DNA of 14,257 bases from CAYPXN01 sp964414715 (GTDB lineage Bacteria > UBA10199 > JADFYH01): assembly GCA_964414715.1 (NCBI GenBank), contig CAYPXN010000085.1, positions 1 through 14,257 of the forward strand, given 5' to 3'. This document shows, piece by piece, positions 6,919 to 13,837 of the stretch. The notes beneath the pieces were generated by a model. That model searched no databases. It was not told the origin of the DNA and saw only the letters and a list, made by a program, of their open reading frames with translations. The stretch's first letter is position 1. Each line of letters opens with the position of its first letter. Made by a program: the position numbers and the translations under genes.

Positions 6919-7482
6919 TTAAATTCCTAAAAAAACAGCTGCGAAAGAAACTCCTACCGGAATGAGGAAATTATCCCAAGCTCCGAAAGGAAGGGATTCC
7001 AGGAACATTCCTATGAAGGCAAGAATGAAAGCGGGGAAAAGTCCTATAAAAGGGAGTTGTAATAAAAAAGCAGTAAAGAAGAAGATGCTGCAACCCAAGT
7101 AGGATTTTTTGGGAGAATAAAAGACTTTTGTCTTTCCAAAATATTTTCCACTAAGACAAGCAGTAGTGTCTGCGACACAAACTTGTAAAATTGCACAGGT
7201 TGCGATACTTGATTTGAAGAAAAGCAGGGAAAACAAAATTCCTAAGCCGAGGAGGGGAGGACCCAAGTCAAGTTCTTCGTCTCTTTTTAAAAATTGAGTG
7301 AGAGTCCCAAAAACAGGCAAACCTTTCCCTCGGGTTTTTTGTAAGTAATAAGAAATAAAGTAAGTGACGACCAAGAAAGCGAGAATCAGCAAGCTTGCCC
7401 AATAATGATAGTGGGCGCTTACGATAAATAATACGCCAGGCAGATGAAGGGATTTCCTTAAAACTTCTTTTTTAAAATTCAT
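6919..7482 (-). CDS. Phytol/dolichol kinase-like CTP-dependent lipid kinase
   Basis: The 187-residue membrane protein has about five to six hydrophobic segments. Motifs of the SEC59/VTE5 (dolichol, phytol and CTP-dependent diacylglycerol kinase) family are visible: RKSLHLPG (9-16), ADTTACLSGKYFGK (104-117), PKKSYLGC (124-131) and an ESLPFGAWDNFLIP block (162-175). Known: these enzymes phosphorylate isoprenoid alcohols or diacylglycerol with CTP. The substrate here cannot be told. I start at ATG 7482 because the family's N-terminus begins just before RKSLH. The frame is open up to 7590, but that extension is hydrophilic and buried in the PAP2 gene. The start overlaps the PAP2 stop by 11 bases with no clear Shine-Dalgarno, suggesting coupled translation. 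The pairing with a lipid phosphatase hints at a phosphorylation/dephosphorylation or salvage role for a lipid carrier (inference). Confidence 0.82.
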   Translation of the reverse strand: MNFKKEVLRKSLHLPGVLFIVSAHYHYWASLLILAFLVVTYFISYYLQKTRGKGLPVFGTLTQFLKRDEELDLGPPLLGLGILFSLLFFKSSIATCAILQVCVADTTACLSGKYFGKTKVFYSPKKSYLGCSIFFFTAFLLQLPFIGLFPAFILAFIGMFLESLPFGAWDNFLIPVGVSFAAVFLGI

Positions 7483-8335
7483 GATAAAGAAGTAACCCGT
7501 AACGGTCTTTTCCCACTTCGGGGACAATTGCAAAGTTGTTGTGAAGTTGCTTATGAAATTTTGAAGTTCCATAAGCAATGACGGTACCAATTGTGGCTCC
7601 CATTAATACATCCGAAGGGAAATGTTTGTAGGCGTCCACCCGCGCGAGAGCGACAACACTCGCAAAAGCATAGGCTGGGAGTCCCACTTTCCAGCCGAAC
7701 ATCATCTGTAATACCGATGCAGTGCTAAAAGCACCTGCGGCATGTGCTGAGGGAAATCCGTTTTTTCCGCCGTCAGGTCGAGTTCTGCGAAAAGCATATT
7801 TTGCGCCGATCGTGATGAGTTCTGACCAAAAAAGAGATTCTAACATGGATTCACCGGTCGTGGTGAGTTTTTCGTTGTGTGTGCCTGCTCCCACAATAGT
7901 AGTGATAACACCAGCACCCAGCATTGCGTAAGGAGAACCTATATCGCTAATAACCGTATCTGCTGTACTGCCGAACATGGCGTGAGGTTGAAAACTGTAT
8001 TCAATGGATTTGTCTTTTGTGTAGAGAGCTCCTGAAATTCCTGCACCGACTGCAAAGCCAAGAGCGCCCCATCCCCAAAAACTATCTTTAATATCGTAAC
8101 CTAAATGCTTGGGAAGATCTTTGAATGTAAATTTGGATGCTTTTTTGGATCTGGCTCCAAACTCTTCATCTTTTTTGGGTATTTGAACATTTTCATCGGA
8201 AGATGTTTCAGGAGCTGCTGCAAGTTCAATCGGTGCTACGTTTTCAATTTGAGGATCTTTTGCAAAAGAAGAGTGAAGAGGAAAGAGAAGCTGAAAGGAT
8301 AAAATCAGCAAAATAGACAATGAAACTTTTTTCAT
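7472..8335 (-). CDS. Secreted PAP2-superfamily phosphatase
   Basis: This is a 287-residue protein with a Sec signal peptide (cleavage likely after SSFA, about residue 25) and a charged linker. The PAP2 domain shows the three catalytic motifs: KYAFRRTRP (Lys 179, Arg 186), PSAH (195-198) and RVDAYKHFPSD (Arg 232, His 238, Asp 242). The usual Gly in the second motif is Ala and the usual Ser before Arg 232 is Ala; both changes occur in the family. Known: PAP2 enzymes remove phosphate from lipid phosphates, isoprenyl (di)phosphates or other phosphomonoesters. Hydrophobic stretches at about 88-105 and 135-150 suggest membrane association facing the periplasm. The gene precedes and overlaps the lipid-kinase-like gene. 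There is no Shine-Dalgarno before the ATG. A TATGAT at 8350-8355 (minus strand) could be a -10 box giving a very short leader, but I see no good -35. Confidence 0.92.
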   Translation of the reverse strand: MKKVSLSILLILSFQLLFPLHSSFAKDPQIENVAPIELAAAPETSSDENVQIPKKDEEFGARSKKASKFTFKDLPKHLGYDIKDSFWGWGALGFAVGAGISGALYTKDKSIEYSFQPHAMFGSTADTVISDIGSPYAMLGAGVITTIVGAGTHNEKLTTTGESMLESLFWSELITIGAKYAFRRTRPDGGKNGFPSAHAAGAFSTASVLQMMFGWKVGLPAYAFASVVALARVDAYKHFPSDVLMGATIGTVIAYGTSKFHKQLHNNFAIVPEVGKDRYGLLLYHEF

Positions 8336-8367
8336 AGTGAAGGCCCGCTATCATAGCTTATTTCTGA

Positions 8368-8397
8368 TTGCCAACTTTATTCTGACAAGTTTATAAG
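8368..8397 (+). promoter_or_regulatory. Predicted promoter of the exchanger gene
   Basis: TTGCCA (8368-8373) and TATAAG (8392-8397) each match the sigma-70 consensus at five of six positions, with an 18-base spacer. Transcription would start at about 8404-8405, which is the A of the ATG at 8405. The mRNA would then be leaderless or nearly so, in agreement with the lack of a Shine-Dalgarno. Confidence 0.6.
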
Positions 8398-8404
8398 AAA
8401 ACTT

Positions 8405-9571
8405 ATGTCAATGTTAAAACCCTTAAGTATTCAAGCCGCAAAAACAAAAGCCCTCGCAGCACTCTGGACATTTCCATCTATTTTATTTTCTGCATTCGCA
8501 ATTGGTTGGGCTGCAGAAGCTGCCCAATATTTTATGTCGAAAGGTTTGGCTCTTGCCATTTTAGCTTGGCTTCAAACTTTGCCAGAGTTTGCAGTTGAGG
8601 CAGTGATTGCATGGCATCAGGATATTCATCTGATGTTGGCGAACTTGACGGGGAGTCTTCGATTGTTGATTGGTTTGGCTTGGCCCATGATCTTTTTTAC
8701 TCGGGCAATTTTTAAAAAAAATGTTTCCTTTAAGAAACGTTTCGAAGCCATTCATTTGGAAGAATCAGATTCGGCAAGCATTATCGGTTTGTTACTTCCA
8801 CTCTTATATTTTGTTGTCATTTATTGGAAAAACTCCCTTCATTTTTGGGATGGGATTGTGCTTTTGGCCTGCTATATTTTGTATTTGATCTGGGTTCAGA
8901 AAGTGCCTCCGGAAGAAATGGAAGAAATGAGGGATATGCCATTTATTCCCCGTAAAATAATCACTTTTTCTCCCTTTTGGAGGAATTTTTCGATTCTCTT
9001 CCTTTTTGTGGGAGGAGGGGTGATTTTGTATGTTTGTGTAGAACCTTTCTTGGAAAGCATGTTGGGCTTGGCAATGATGGTGGGAATTTCAGAGTTTGTT
9101 TTCATTCAGTGGCTTTCCCCATTTTTGTCGGAATTTCCGGAGAAGTTAACAGCATTTAACTGGGCTCGTCGTGAAGGAAAAGCGGGGATGGCCTTGATGA
9201 ATATGGTGAGTTCCAATGTAAACCAGTGGACTTTGCTAGTAGCCATGATGATGTTTGTTTTTTCCTATTCAAAAGGTTCTTTGTCAGGTTTTGAATTTGA
9301 TGCTCATCAAAAAAGTGAATTGGCTCTCACCTGGATACAATCATTATTGGCTTTTTTTATGTTGTTAGATATGCGCTTTCGCTGGTACGAAGCTGTCTTG
9401 CTCTTTGTTTTATGGTTTGCGCAGTTTGTGTTACCGGGAATTCGAGAGGAAATAACCTGGGTTTATATGTTCTTGTGTGGGGTTTATTTTGTTTTGGTAC
9501 TTTTAAAGAGGCGTGAAATAGCCGCCATTCATGCTTTTAAGGCCCTTTTAAACCCTTCTCACGCAGAGTAA
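8405..9571 (+). CDS. CaCA-superfamily (sodium/calcium exchanger-like) membrane protein
   Basis: The 388-residue protein has about ten membrane segments. Two related segments lie in the two halves: TLPEFAVEAVIAW with ANLTGS (58-84) and SEFPEKLTAFNWARREGKA with NMVSSN (242-271). These are the alpha-1 and alpha-2 repeats of cation/Ca2+ exchangers, with the P-E pairs (60-61 and 245-246) at the cation-binding Glu positions. The repeats are divergent: the usual GNxxGSN is TGS-L in the first and SSN in the second. Known: the family swaps Ca2+ or other cations for Na+ or H+. The ion here is unknown. A charged loop (about 165-185) separates the halves. The ATG at 8405 follows a promoter directly; ATG 8411 is an alternative start. 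Confidence 0.8.
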   Translation: MSMLKPLSIQAAKTKALAALWTFPSILFSAFAIGWAAEAAQYFMSKGLALAILAWLQTLPEFAVEAVIAWHQDIHLMLANLTGSLRLLIGLAWPMIFFTRAIFKKNVSFKKRFEAIHLEESDSASIIGLLLPLLYFVVIYWKNSLHFWDGIVLLACYILYLIWVQKVPPEEMEEMRDMPFIPRKIITFSPFWRNFSILFLFVGGGVILYVCVEPFLESMLGLAMMVGISEFVFIQWLSPFLSEFPEKLTAFNWARREGKAGMALMNMVSSNVNQWTLLVAMMMFVFSYSKGSLSGFEFDAHQKSELALTWIQSLLAFFMLLDMRFRWYEAVLLFVLWFAQFVLPGIREEITWVYMFLCGVYFVLVLLKRREIAAIHAFKALLNPSHAE

Positions 9572-9584
9572 TAAAAATAAAAAT

Positions 9585-9608
9585 CTTGTAAATATTGGGC
9601 TTTACAAG
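9585..9608. repeat. Inverted repeat upstream of rpsO
   Basis: CTTGTAAA and its exact reverse complement TTTACAAG flank eight bases. It follows the exchanger stop and lies upstream of rpsO. On the plus strand no T-run follows, so a terminator for the exchanger is doubtful. TTGTAA in its left arm could be a -35 with GAAAAT (9609-9614) as a weak -10 for rpsO, making this a possible operator/promoter element. Confidence 0.4.
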
Positions 9609-9623
9609 GAAAATAAACCTATG

Positions 9624-9643
9624 TTAAGAGCGTCCGCTCTTAA
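9624..9643 (+). promoter_or_regulatory. Palindrome/hairpin in the rpsO leader
   Basis: Nine bases TTAAGAGCG, a two-base centre and the exact reverse complement. It ends 26 bases before the rpsO ATG and shortly before the AAGAAGGA ribosome site. With no T-run it is not a terminator. It could be a leader hairpin, perhaps for S15 autocontrol, which is known in other bacteria but with variable RNA structures, or a DNA operator. Confidence 0.45.
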
Positions 9644-9669
9644 ATATAGTATAAGAAGGATTTAAAAAT

Positions 9670-9942
9670 ATGTCTTTTACCGAAAATAACCCCAAAGGGG
9701 GCGTCATTACTAAATTCAAGATTCATGATAAAGACACCGGTTCTCCCGAAGTTCAGGTCGCTTTGCTGACACATCGAATTAATTATCTTACCGAACATTT
9801 TAAAACCCATAAAAAAGACCATGCTTCTCGTAGAGGTTTGTTGAAAATGGTAGGACAGAGAAGACGGCTCTTAGGTTATTTAAAAGTTAAAAATCGTGAT
9901 CGTTATTCAAAGCTTATTAGTGATTTAGGTTTACGTAAGTAG
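9670..9942 (+). CDS. rpsO: Ribosomal protein uS15
   Basis: The 90-residue product is full length for uS15. It shows the conserved DTGSPEVQVALLTHRINYLT (22-41), HKKDHASRRGLL (47-58) and RRRLLGYLK segments that bind 16S rRNA in the small-subunit platform. AAGAAGGA lies before the ATG. It is followed by pnp after a gap with three hairpins, the classical rpsO-pnp arrangement. S15 often represses its own mRNA; the leader palindrome at 9624-9643 is a candidate site, not proven. Confidence 0.98.
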   Translation: MSFTENNPKGGVITKFKIHDKDTGSPEVQVALLTHRINYLTEHFKTHKKDHASRRGLLKMVGQRRRLLGYLKVKNRDRYSKLISDLGLRK

Positions 9943-9985
9943 TTGTGATTTTTAAAGAGAAGGAATTGAAGTTTTGCTTCCTGAA

Positions 9986-10054
9986 ACTGATAATTTTAGA
10001 GAGCATATCCTGCATTGTTAGGGTTTGATTTCTTAAATTATCAGTGAGTTTTTT
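9986..10054 (+). terminator. Long AT-rich hairpin after rpsO (possible terminator)
   Basis: The 11-base arm ACTGATAATTT (9986-9996) pairs exactly with AAATTATCAGT (10035-10045). After one mismatch, about five more pairs continue inward, leaving a 26-base loop. GAG and six T follow. The AT-rich stem and the gap before the T-run make termination uncertain; it may instead protect the rpsO 3' end. Confidence 0.5.
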
Positions 10055-10102
10055 GAAGCATCCCTTTCTTTATACTTCCTTTTTTAAATCGACAGATAAT
10101 CC

Positions 10103-10124
10103 AACCTGTTTTGAACAGGTTTTT
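10103..10124 (+). terminator. Rho-independent terminator/attenuator between rpsO and pnp
   Basis: AACCTGTT (10103-10110), loop TTG, AACAGGTT (10114-10121), then more T and TTTATTAT. It is a compact eight-pair stem with a U-rich tail and would end part of the rpsO transcripts before pnp, as the attenuator between these genes does in E. coli. Confidence 0.65.
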
Positions 10125-10132
10125 ATTATGAT

Positions 10133-10170
10133 GTATCCACAATAAAGGTTTTTCTTTATTGGGTGGATGC
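10133..10170 (+). promoter_or_regulatory. pnp leader hairpin (RNase III-type candidate)
   Basis: GTATCCAC-AATAAAG pairs with CTTTATT-GG-GTGGATGC, leaving a two-base GG bulge and a six-base loop. That gives about 15 pairs, ending 10 bases before the pnp ribosome site. Known: in E. coli, RNase III cuts a stem in the pnp leader and PNPase then represses its own mRNA. The position and shape suit the same type of control here (inference). Confidence 0.6.
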
Positions 10171-10194
10171 TCATTTATTAAAGGAGTGTATTTT

Positions 10195-12324
10195 ATGGCT
10201 AACATCCATTCTGTGACCGCCGAAATCGGTGGTAAAAAAATCATTATTGAAACCGGAAAACTGGCAAAACAAGCAACAGGATCCGTGACCGTTCGTTGTG
10301 GAGACACCATTGTTTTGGTGACGGCCGTTGCAAATCCGACTCCTAAAGAAGGGATCGATTTTCTTCCTTTGACGGTGGATTACGTTGAAAAAACTTTTGC
10401 CGCTGGAAAAATTCCAGGTGGATTTTTTAAACGAGAAGGCCGTCCGAGTGAAAAGGAAACTTTAACTTCGCGATTTATTGATCGTCCGATTCGCCCTTTA
10501 TTCCCTGAACATTATTGTAATGATACCCAAATTATTGCGACGGTTCTTTCCGCAGACCCTGAAAATGATCCGGATCTTCTTTCGATGATCGGGGCTTCTG
10601 CAGCATTGATGATTTCTGGAGTACCTTTCTTGGGACCTATTGCTGGCTGTCGTGTGGGTCGCATCGCAGGGCAATGGGTGATTAATCCTAACTCTGATCA
10701 AATCATGCAATCTGATATCGATATGATTGTAGCGGGTAGCAAAGATGCCGTCGTGATGGTTGAAGGTGGATCAAATGAAGTGAGTGAGCAGGACATGATC
10801 GATGCGATAGCTAATGCTCATAGTGCGATTCAGACAATTATCGCAGCTCAAAATGAATTGGTAAAGTTGGCAGGAAAGACACGCTGGGAAGTGATTCCTC
10901 CTCCGGTTGATACTGAACTGGTTGAAAAAGTTCATTCCATGGGAAAGCAGCTCATTAAAGACGCGATTAGAATACCTGAAAAATTAAAGCGTTATGAAGC
11001 ATTGTCTAAGGTGAAAGAGGAAGTTGTTAGCGCCTTAGTTCCTGCAGATGCAGAAGATGCCGATGAAAGAAAAGACAAGGTTAAGGCAATCTATGAAAGC
11101 CTTAAAAGCCAGGTCATGAGAAACATGATCCTTGATGAAGGAATTCGTATTGATGGTCGTGATGTAGAATCGATTCGTCCCATTAGTTGTGAAGTGGGCT
11201 TGCTCCCTCGTACCCATGGTTCTGCCTTGTTTACTCGAGGTGAAACTCAGGGTTTGGTGGTAGTGACCTTGGGAACCGAAGATGATGTTCAAACCATCGA
11301 TAACTTGATGGAAGAAGGTACAAAGAACTTCATGCTTCATTACAATTTTCCTCCTTTCTCCGTGGGAGAAGTAAAATTTTTGAGAAGTCCGGGTCGCCGT
11401 GAAATTGGTCATGGAGCTTTGGCTGAAAGAGCTGTTCGTAAGGTAATGCCTTCCGAACATGATTTTCCTTATACAGTTCGTATTGTTTCTGAAATTTTGG
11501 AATCCAATGGTTCTTCTTCAATGGCTTCTGTTTGCGGAGCTTCACTTTCATTGATGGATGCAGGGGTTCCCATTCAAAGACCTGTGGCAGGAATTGCAAT
11601 GGGTTTGATTAAAGAAGGGGACCGAGTAGCAATTCTCTCTGATATTTTGGGAGATGAAGATCATTTGGGTGATATGGATTTCAAGGTTTGCGGAACTGAA
11701 AAAGGAATTACTGCCATTCAAATGGATATCAAAATTGAAGGTCTGAGCAAAGAATTGTTGTCCAAGGCTCTTGAGCAGGCAAGAAGAGGACGACTCCATA
11801 TTATTTCAAAAATGAATGAAGCAATTGGAGTTTCTCGTAAAGATCTTTCACCTTTTGCACCTCGTCTGGAAAGTCTCATGATTCCGAGAGAAAAGATCAA
11901 AGACGTGATTGGACCACAAGGTAAGGTGATTAAAGGTATTGTCGAATTGACGGGTGTGAAAATTGATGTGAATGACGATGGCCAGGTGAATATTTTCTCG
12001 AATAATCCGGCAGCATTGGCACAGGCAAAAGAAATCATTGTTTATATTACGGCAAAACCCGAAGAAGGTAAGGTTTATCTGGGTAAAGTTGTAAAAATCA
12101 TGGAATTCGGTGCTTTTGTGGAGATTCTTCCTAACACCGATGGTTTGGTTCATATTTCTCAGCTTGATGCTCAACGCGTAAATCAAGTGACGGATATCTT
12201 GAAAGAAGGCGATGAAGTTGTTGTGAAAGTTCTTGAAATCGGTAAGGATGGCAAGATTCGTCTTTCACGAAAAGATGCCGTTGGACTTACTCCGGATATT
12301 CGTCCCGTGAAATTCAAAGTCTAA
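10195..12324 (+). CDS. pnp: Polyribonucleotide nucleotidyltransferase (PNPase)
   Basis: The 709-residue enzyme degrades RNA 3' to 5' with phosphate and is a core of the degradosome. Order: first RNase PH domain with FFKREGRPSEKE (77-88) and RFIDRPIRPLFP, all-helical linker (about 150-300), then the second RNase PH domain. The latter carries RTHGSALFTRGETQ and the catalytic block ILGDEDHLGDMDFKV (484-498). A KH domain with GPQGK (573-577) and an S1 domain (about 622-695) complete the usual full length. I start at ATG 10195, eight bases after AAGGAG (10181-10186). The upstream in-frame TTG at 10159 lies inside the leader hairpin and is not credible. It is cotranscribed, at least in part, with rpsO. 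Confidence 0.98.
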   Translation: MANIHSVTAEIGGKKIIIETGKLAKQATGSVTVRCGDTIVLVTAVANPTPKEGIDFLPLTVDYVEKTFAAGKIPGGFFKREGRPSEKETLTSRFIDRPIRPLFPEHYCNDTQIIATVLSADPENDPDLLSMIGASAALMISGVPFLGPIAGCRVGRIAGQWVINPNSDQIMQSDIDMIVAGSKDAVVMVEGGSNEVSEQDMIDAIANAHSAIQTIIAAQNELVKLAGKTRWEVIPPPVDTELVEKVHSMGKQLIKDAIRIPEKLKRYEALSKVKEEVVSALVPADAEDADERKDKVKAIYESLKSQVMRNMILDEGIRIDGRDVESIRPISCEVGLLPRTHGSALFTRGETQGLVVVTLGTEDDVQTIDNLMEEGTKNFMLHYNFPPFSVGEVKFLRSPGRREIGHGALAERAVRKVMPSEHDFPYTVRIVSEILESNGSSSMASVCGASLSLMDAGVPIQRPVAGIAMGLIKEGDRVAILSDILGDEDHLGDMDFKVCGTEKGITAIQMDIKIEGLSKELLSKALEQARRGRLHIISKMNEAIGVSRKDLSPFAPRLESLMIPREKIKDVIGPQGKVIKGIVELTGVKIDVNDDGQVNIFSNNPAALAQAKEIIVYITAKPEEGKVYLGKVVKIMEFGAFVEILPNTDGLVHISQLDAQRVNQVTDILKEGDEVVVKVLEIGKDGKIRLSRKDAVGLTPDIRPVKFKV

Positions 12325-12347
12325 AATTATCATTGATAAACATCTCT

Positions 12348-12385
12348 AAAAAAGCGAATGATATTTTCATTCGCTTTTTTATTTT
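12348..12385 (+). terminator. Rho-independent terminator after pnp
   Basis: A perfect 14-pair stem (AAAAAAGCGAATGA at 12348-12361 with 12367-12380), a five-base loop and a T-rich tail to 12385. The A-run on the left makes it able to work on both strands. The tail runs directly up to the dut ribosome site at 12387. Confidence 0.9.
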
Positions 12386-12396
12386 CAGGAGCAAAA

Positions 12397-12846
12397 ATGC
12401 TGATTCAGGTTCCCATCATTCAATTTCCCCATGCCCAAGGAATATCCCTCCCCAAATATATGACTGAACATTCAGCCGGAATGGATGTTTGTGCGGCTTG
12501 TGAAAAGGAAATCGTTTTAAAAGTAGGAGAGAGAGCCTTGATTCCGGCAGGAATTGCGATTGCCTTACCCGAAGGATATGAAGCTCAAATCAGACCTCGA
12601 AGCGGCCTGGCTATTAAGAATGGAATTACCTGTTTAAATAGCCCTGGAACCATCGATGCGGATTATCGAGGGGAAATAAAAGTGATTCTGATTAATCTTG
12701 GGCAAGAAGATTTTGTAATTCATCGAGGGGATCGTATTGCCCAAATGATTATTCAGAAAGTAGAAAGAGTTTTATGGACGCTGCAATCTGAACTCGAAAA
12801 TACTTCTCGTGCAACTGGCGGATTTGGCTCTACAGGCCATTCATAA
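12397..12846 (+). CDS. dut: dUTP diphosphatase (dUTPase)
   Basis: The 149-residue trimeric dUTPase hydrolyses dUTP to dUMP, keeping uracil out of DNA and feeding dTMP synthesis. All five family motifs are visible: AGMD (27-30), RPRSGLA (66-72), GTIDADYRGE (84-93, with the catalytic Asp and the uracil-stacking Tyr), GDRIAQ (111-116) and RATGGFGSTG (138-147). The start at 12397 follows AGGAG (12387-12391) by five bases and gives the normal length. The frame is open upstream to 12358, but that part lies inside the terminator. Because the terminator sits between pnp and this start, dut depends on readthrough or a promoter inside pnp; none is obvious in the gap. Confidence 0.98.
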   Translation: MLIQVPIIQFPHAQGISLPKYMTEHSAGMDVCAACEKEIVLKVGERALIPAGIAIALPEGYEAQIRPRSGLAIKNGITCLNSPGTIDADYRGEIKVILINLGQEDFVIHRGDRIAQMIIQKVERVLWTLQSELENTSRATGGFGSTGHS

Positions 12847-12950
12847 TTAAACAGGTCTGAGTACTTTTTATCAGTTTTTTCCTACCCATTTATTTCTTCG
12901 TATCAATTGATTACAATCAACTGTTAATCCAAATTTGAAAGGAGAATCTC

Positions 12951-13787
12951 ATGAAATCTTTTGCGTTATTTTTGGGCTCTCTTTTTGTGCTTTATTTTTG
13001 CGGAGCTTGTGGGTCTAGCTCTGGCTCTAGCAGTAATAATACCACAACCACTTGCCCGGCTCTGAGTCTTGCTGGTTTTTATGCAACAACTTCCGCGCCT
13101 TATACGCCTGTCGGTTCTTCTACAGTTCAGGGAGATTTAACACTTCCTATCGAAGTGTGGAGTCAGTTTATTACCGTGTCTGAGGATGGGACTGCGACAG
13201 CTGTTTTTTATATGTATGGGGCTAGCAATAATGGCCAGATTGCTTCTGGAACTTGGGAAAGTGTGGGAGAAAATACAATACAGTTCAATTTTGGAGATTT
13301 CTTTTACATCAAGGGTACTGTGACGCAAAACGCTAACACTTGTGCGGTTACGGCAAGCTTTAACATGATCAACAATACTCAGGTTCATATACATTCCGAT
13401 GAGGCAGTGACAGCAACGTTTAACATGGTTCAATATCCTCACAATCTTACCGCAGCAGATTTGGCAGGTACTTGGAGAGAAGATGTGATGATTTCTATCA
13501 ACAATAGCAATTCTTCCGAAACAAAAGATCAACTCAATGGGAAGAGTCCTACCTTGATTATTTCTAGCGATGGACAAGTGATATTCAAAACGGACACGGA
13601 AAGCGAAGTAGGTTATTTAAATATTATTAATAACTATTCTGGAAATCTTGCAGGTGATACTACTGTTGATATTATCACCTTTGACTTGGTTAACAATCAA
13701 CTCATTATGGACACTTATGATGATATGGTAGATTTTGGGAGTGGTCCTGTGCCAGCGACAACCTTTCGTATTTATACCAAGATATAA
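12951..13787 (+). CDS. Lipoprotein of unknown function with two similar beta-rich halves
   Basis: I do not recognise a named family. The 278-residue product has a signal peptide ending in CGAC (lipidated Cys probably 20), followed by GSSSGSSSNN and a Thr run as linker; there is no Asp at +2. The rest is rich in alternating hydrophobic/polar segments typical of beta strands. Two halves look alike: LAGFY (40-44) with SEDGTATAVFY (77-87) and SGTW (99-102), against LAGTW (171-175) with SSDGQVIFK (205-213). LAGxW openings and such strands recall lipocalin-like barrels. A short internal repeat, VTASFNMI (133-140) and VTATFNMV (153-160), lies between. Cys 35 and Cys 131 could form a disulfide. GAAAGGAGA precedes the ATG. 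It stands alone between dut and the convergent coaE. Confidence 0.75.
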   Translation: MKSFALFLGSLFVLYFCGACGSSSGSSSNNTTTTCPALSLAGFYATTSAPYTPVGSSTVQGDLTLPIEVWSQFITVSEDGTATAVFYMYGASNNGQIASGTWESVGENTIQFNFGDFFYIKGTVTQNANTCAVTASFNMINNTQVHIHSDEAVTATFNMVQYPHNLTAADLAGTWREDVMISINNSNSSETKDQLNGKSPTLIISSDGQVIFKTDTESEVGYLNIINNYSGNLAGDTTVDIITFDLVNNQLIMDTYDDMVDFGSGPVPATTFRIYTKI

Positions 13788-13837
13788 AGTTTGTAATTGC
13801 TTGCTTCCATATTCGGAAATTCAGGGTGTTTGTTAGT

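Noticed and set aside
7483..7590. N-terminal extension of the lipid-kinase-like gene
   Set aside because: The added residues are inside the PAP2 gene and match nothing in the family; RKSLHLPG is expected close to the N-terminus.
10159..10194. Upstream TTG start for pnp
   Set aside because: It lies within the leader hairpin and lacks a ribosome site; ATG 10195 has AAGGAG and gives the normal N-terminus MANIHSV.
12358..12396. Upstream start for dut
   Set aside because: These codons are part of the pnp terminator; ATG 12397 has its own AGGAG and gives the usual length.
12857..12880. Possible terminator after dut (CTGA...TCAG then six T)
   Set aside because: The stem is only four pairs with a long loop, too weak to call.
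12907..12920. TTGATT-AC-AATCAA inverted repeat before the last lipoprotein
   Set aside because: Six-base AT-rich arms are likely by chance in such sequence; no promoter or T-run supports it.
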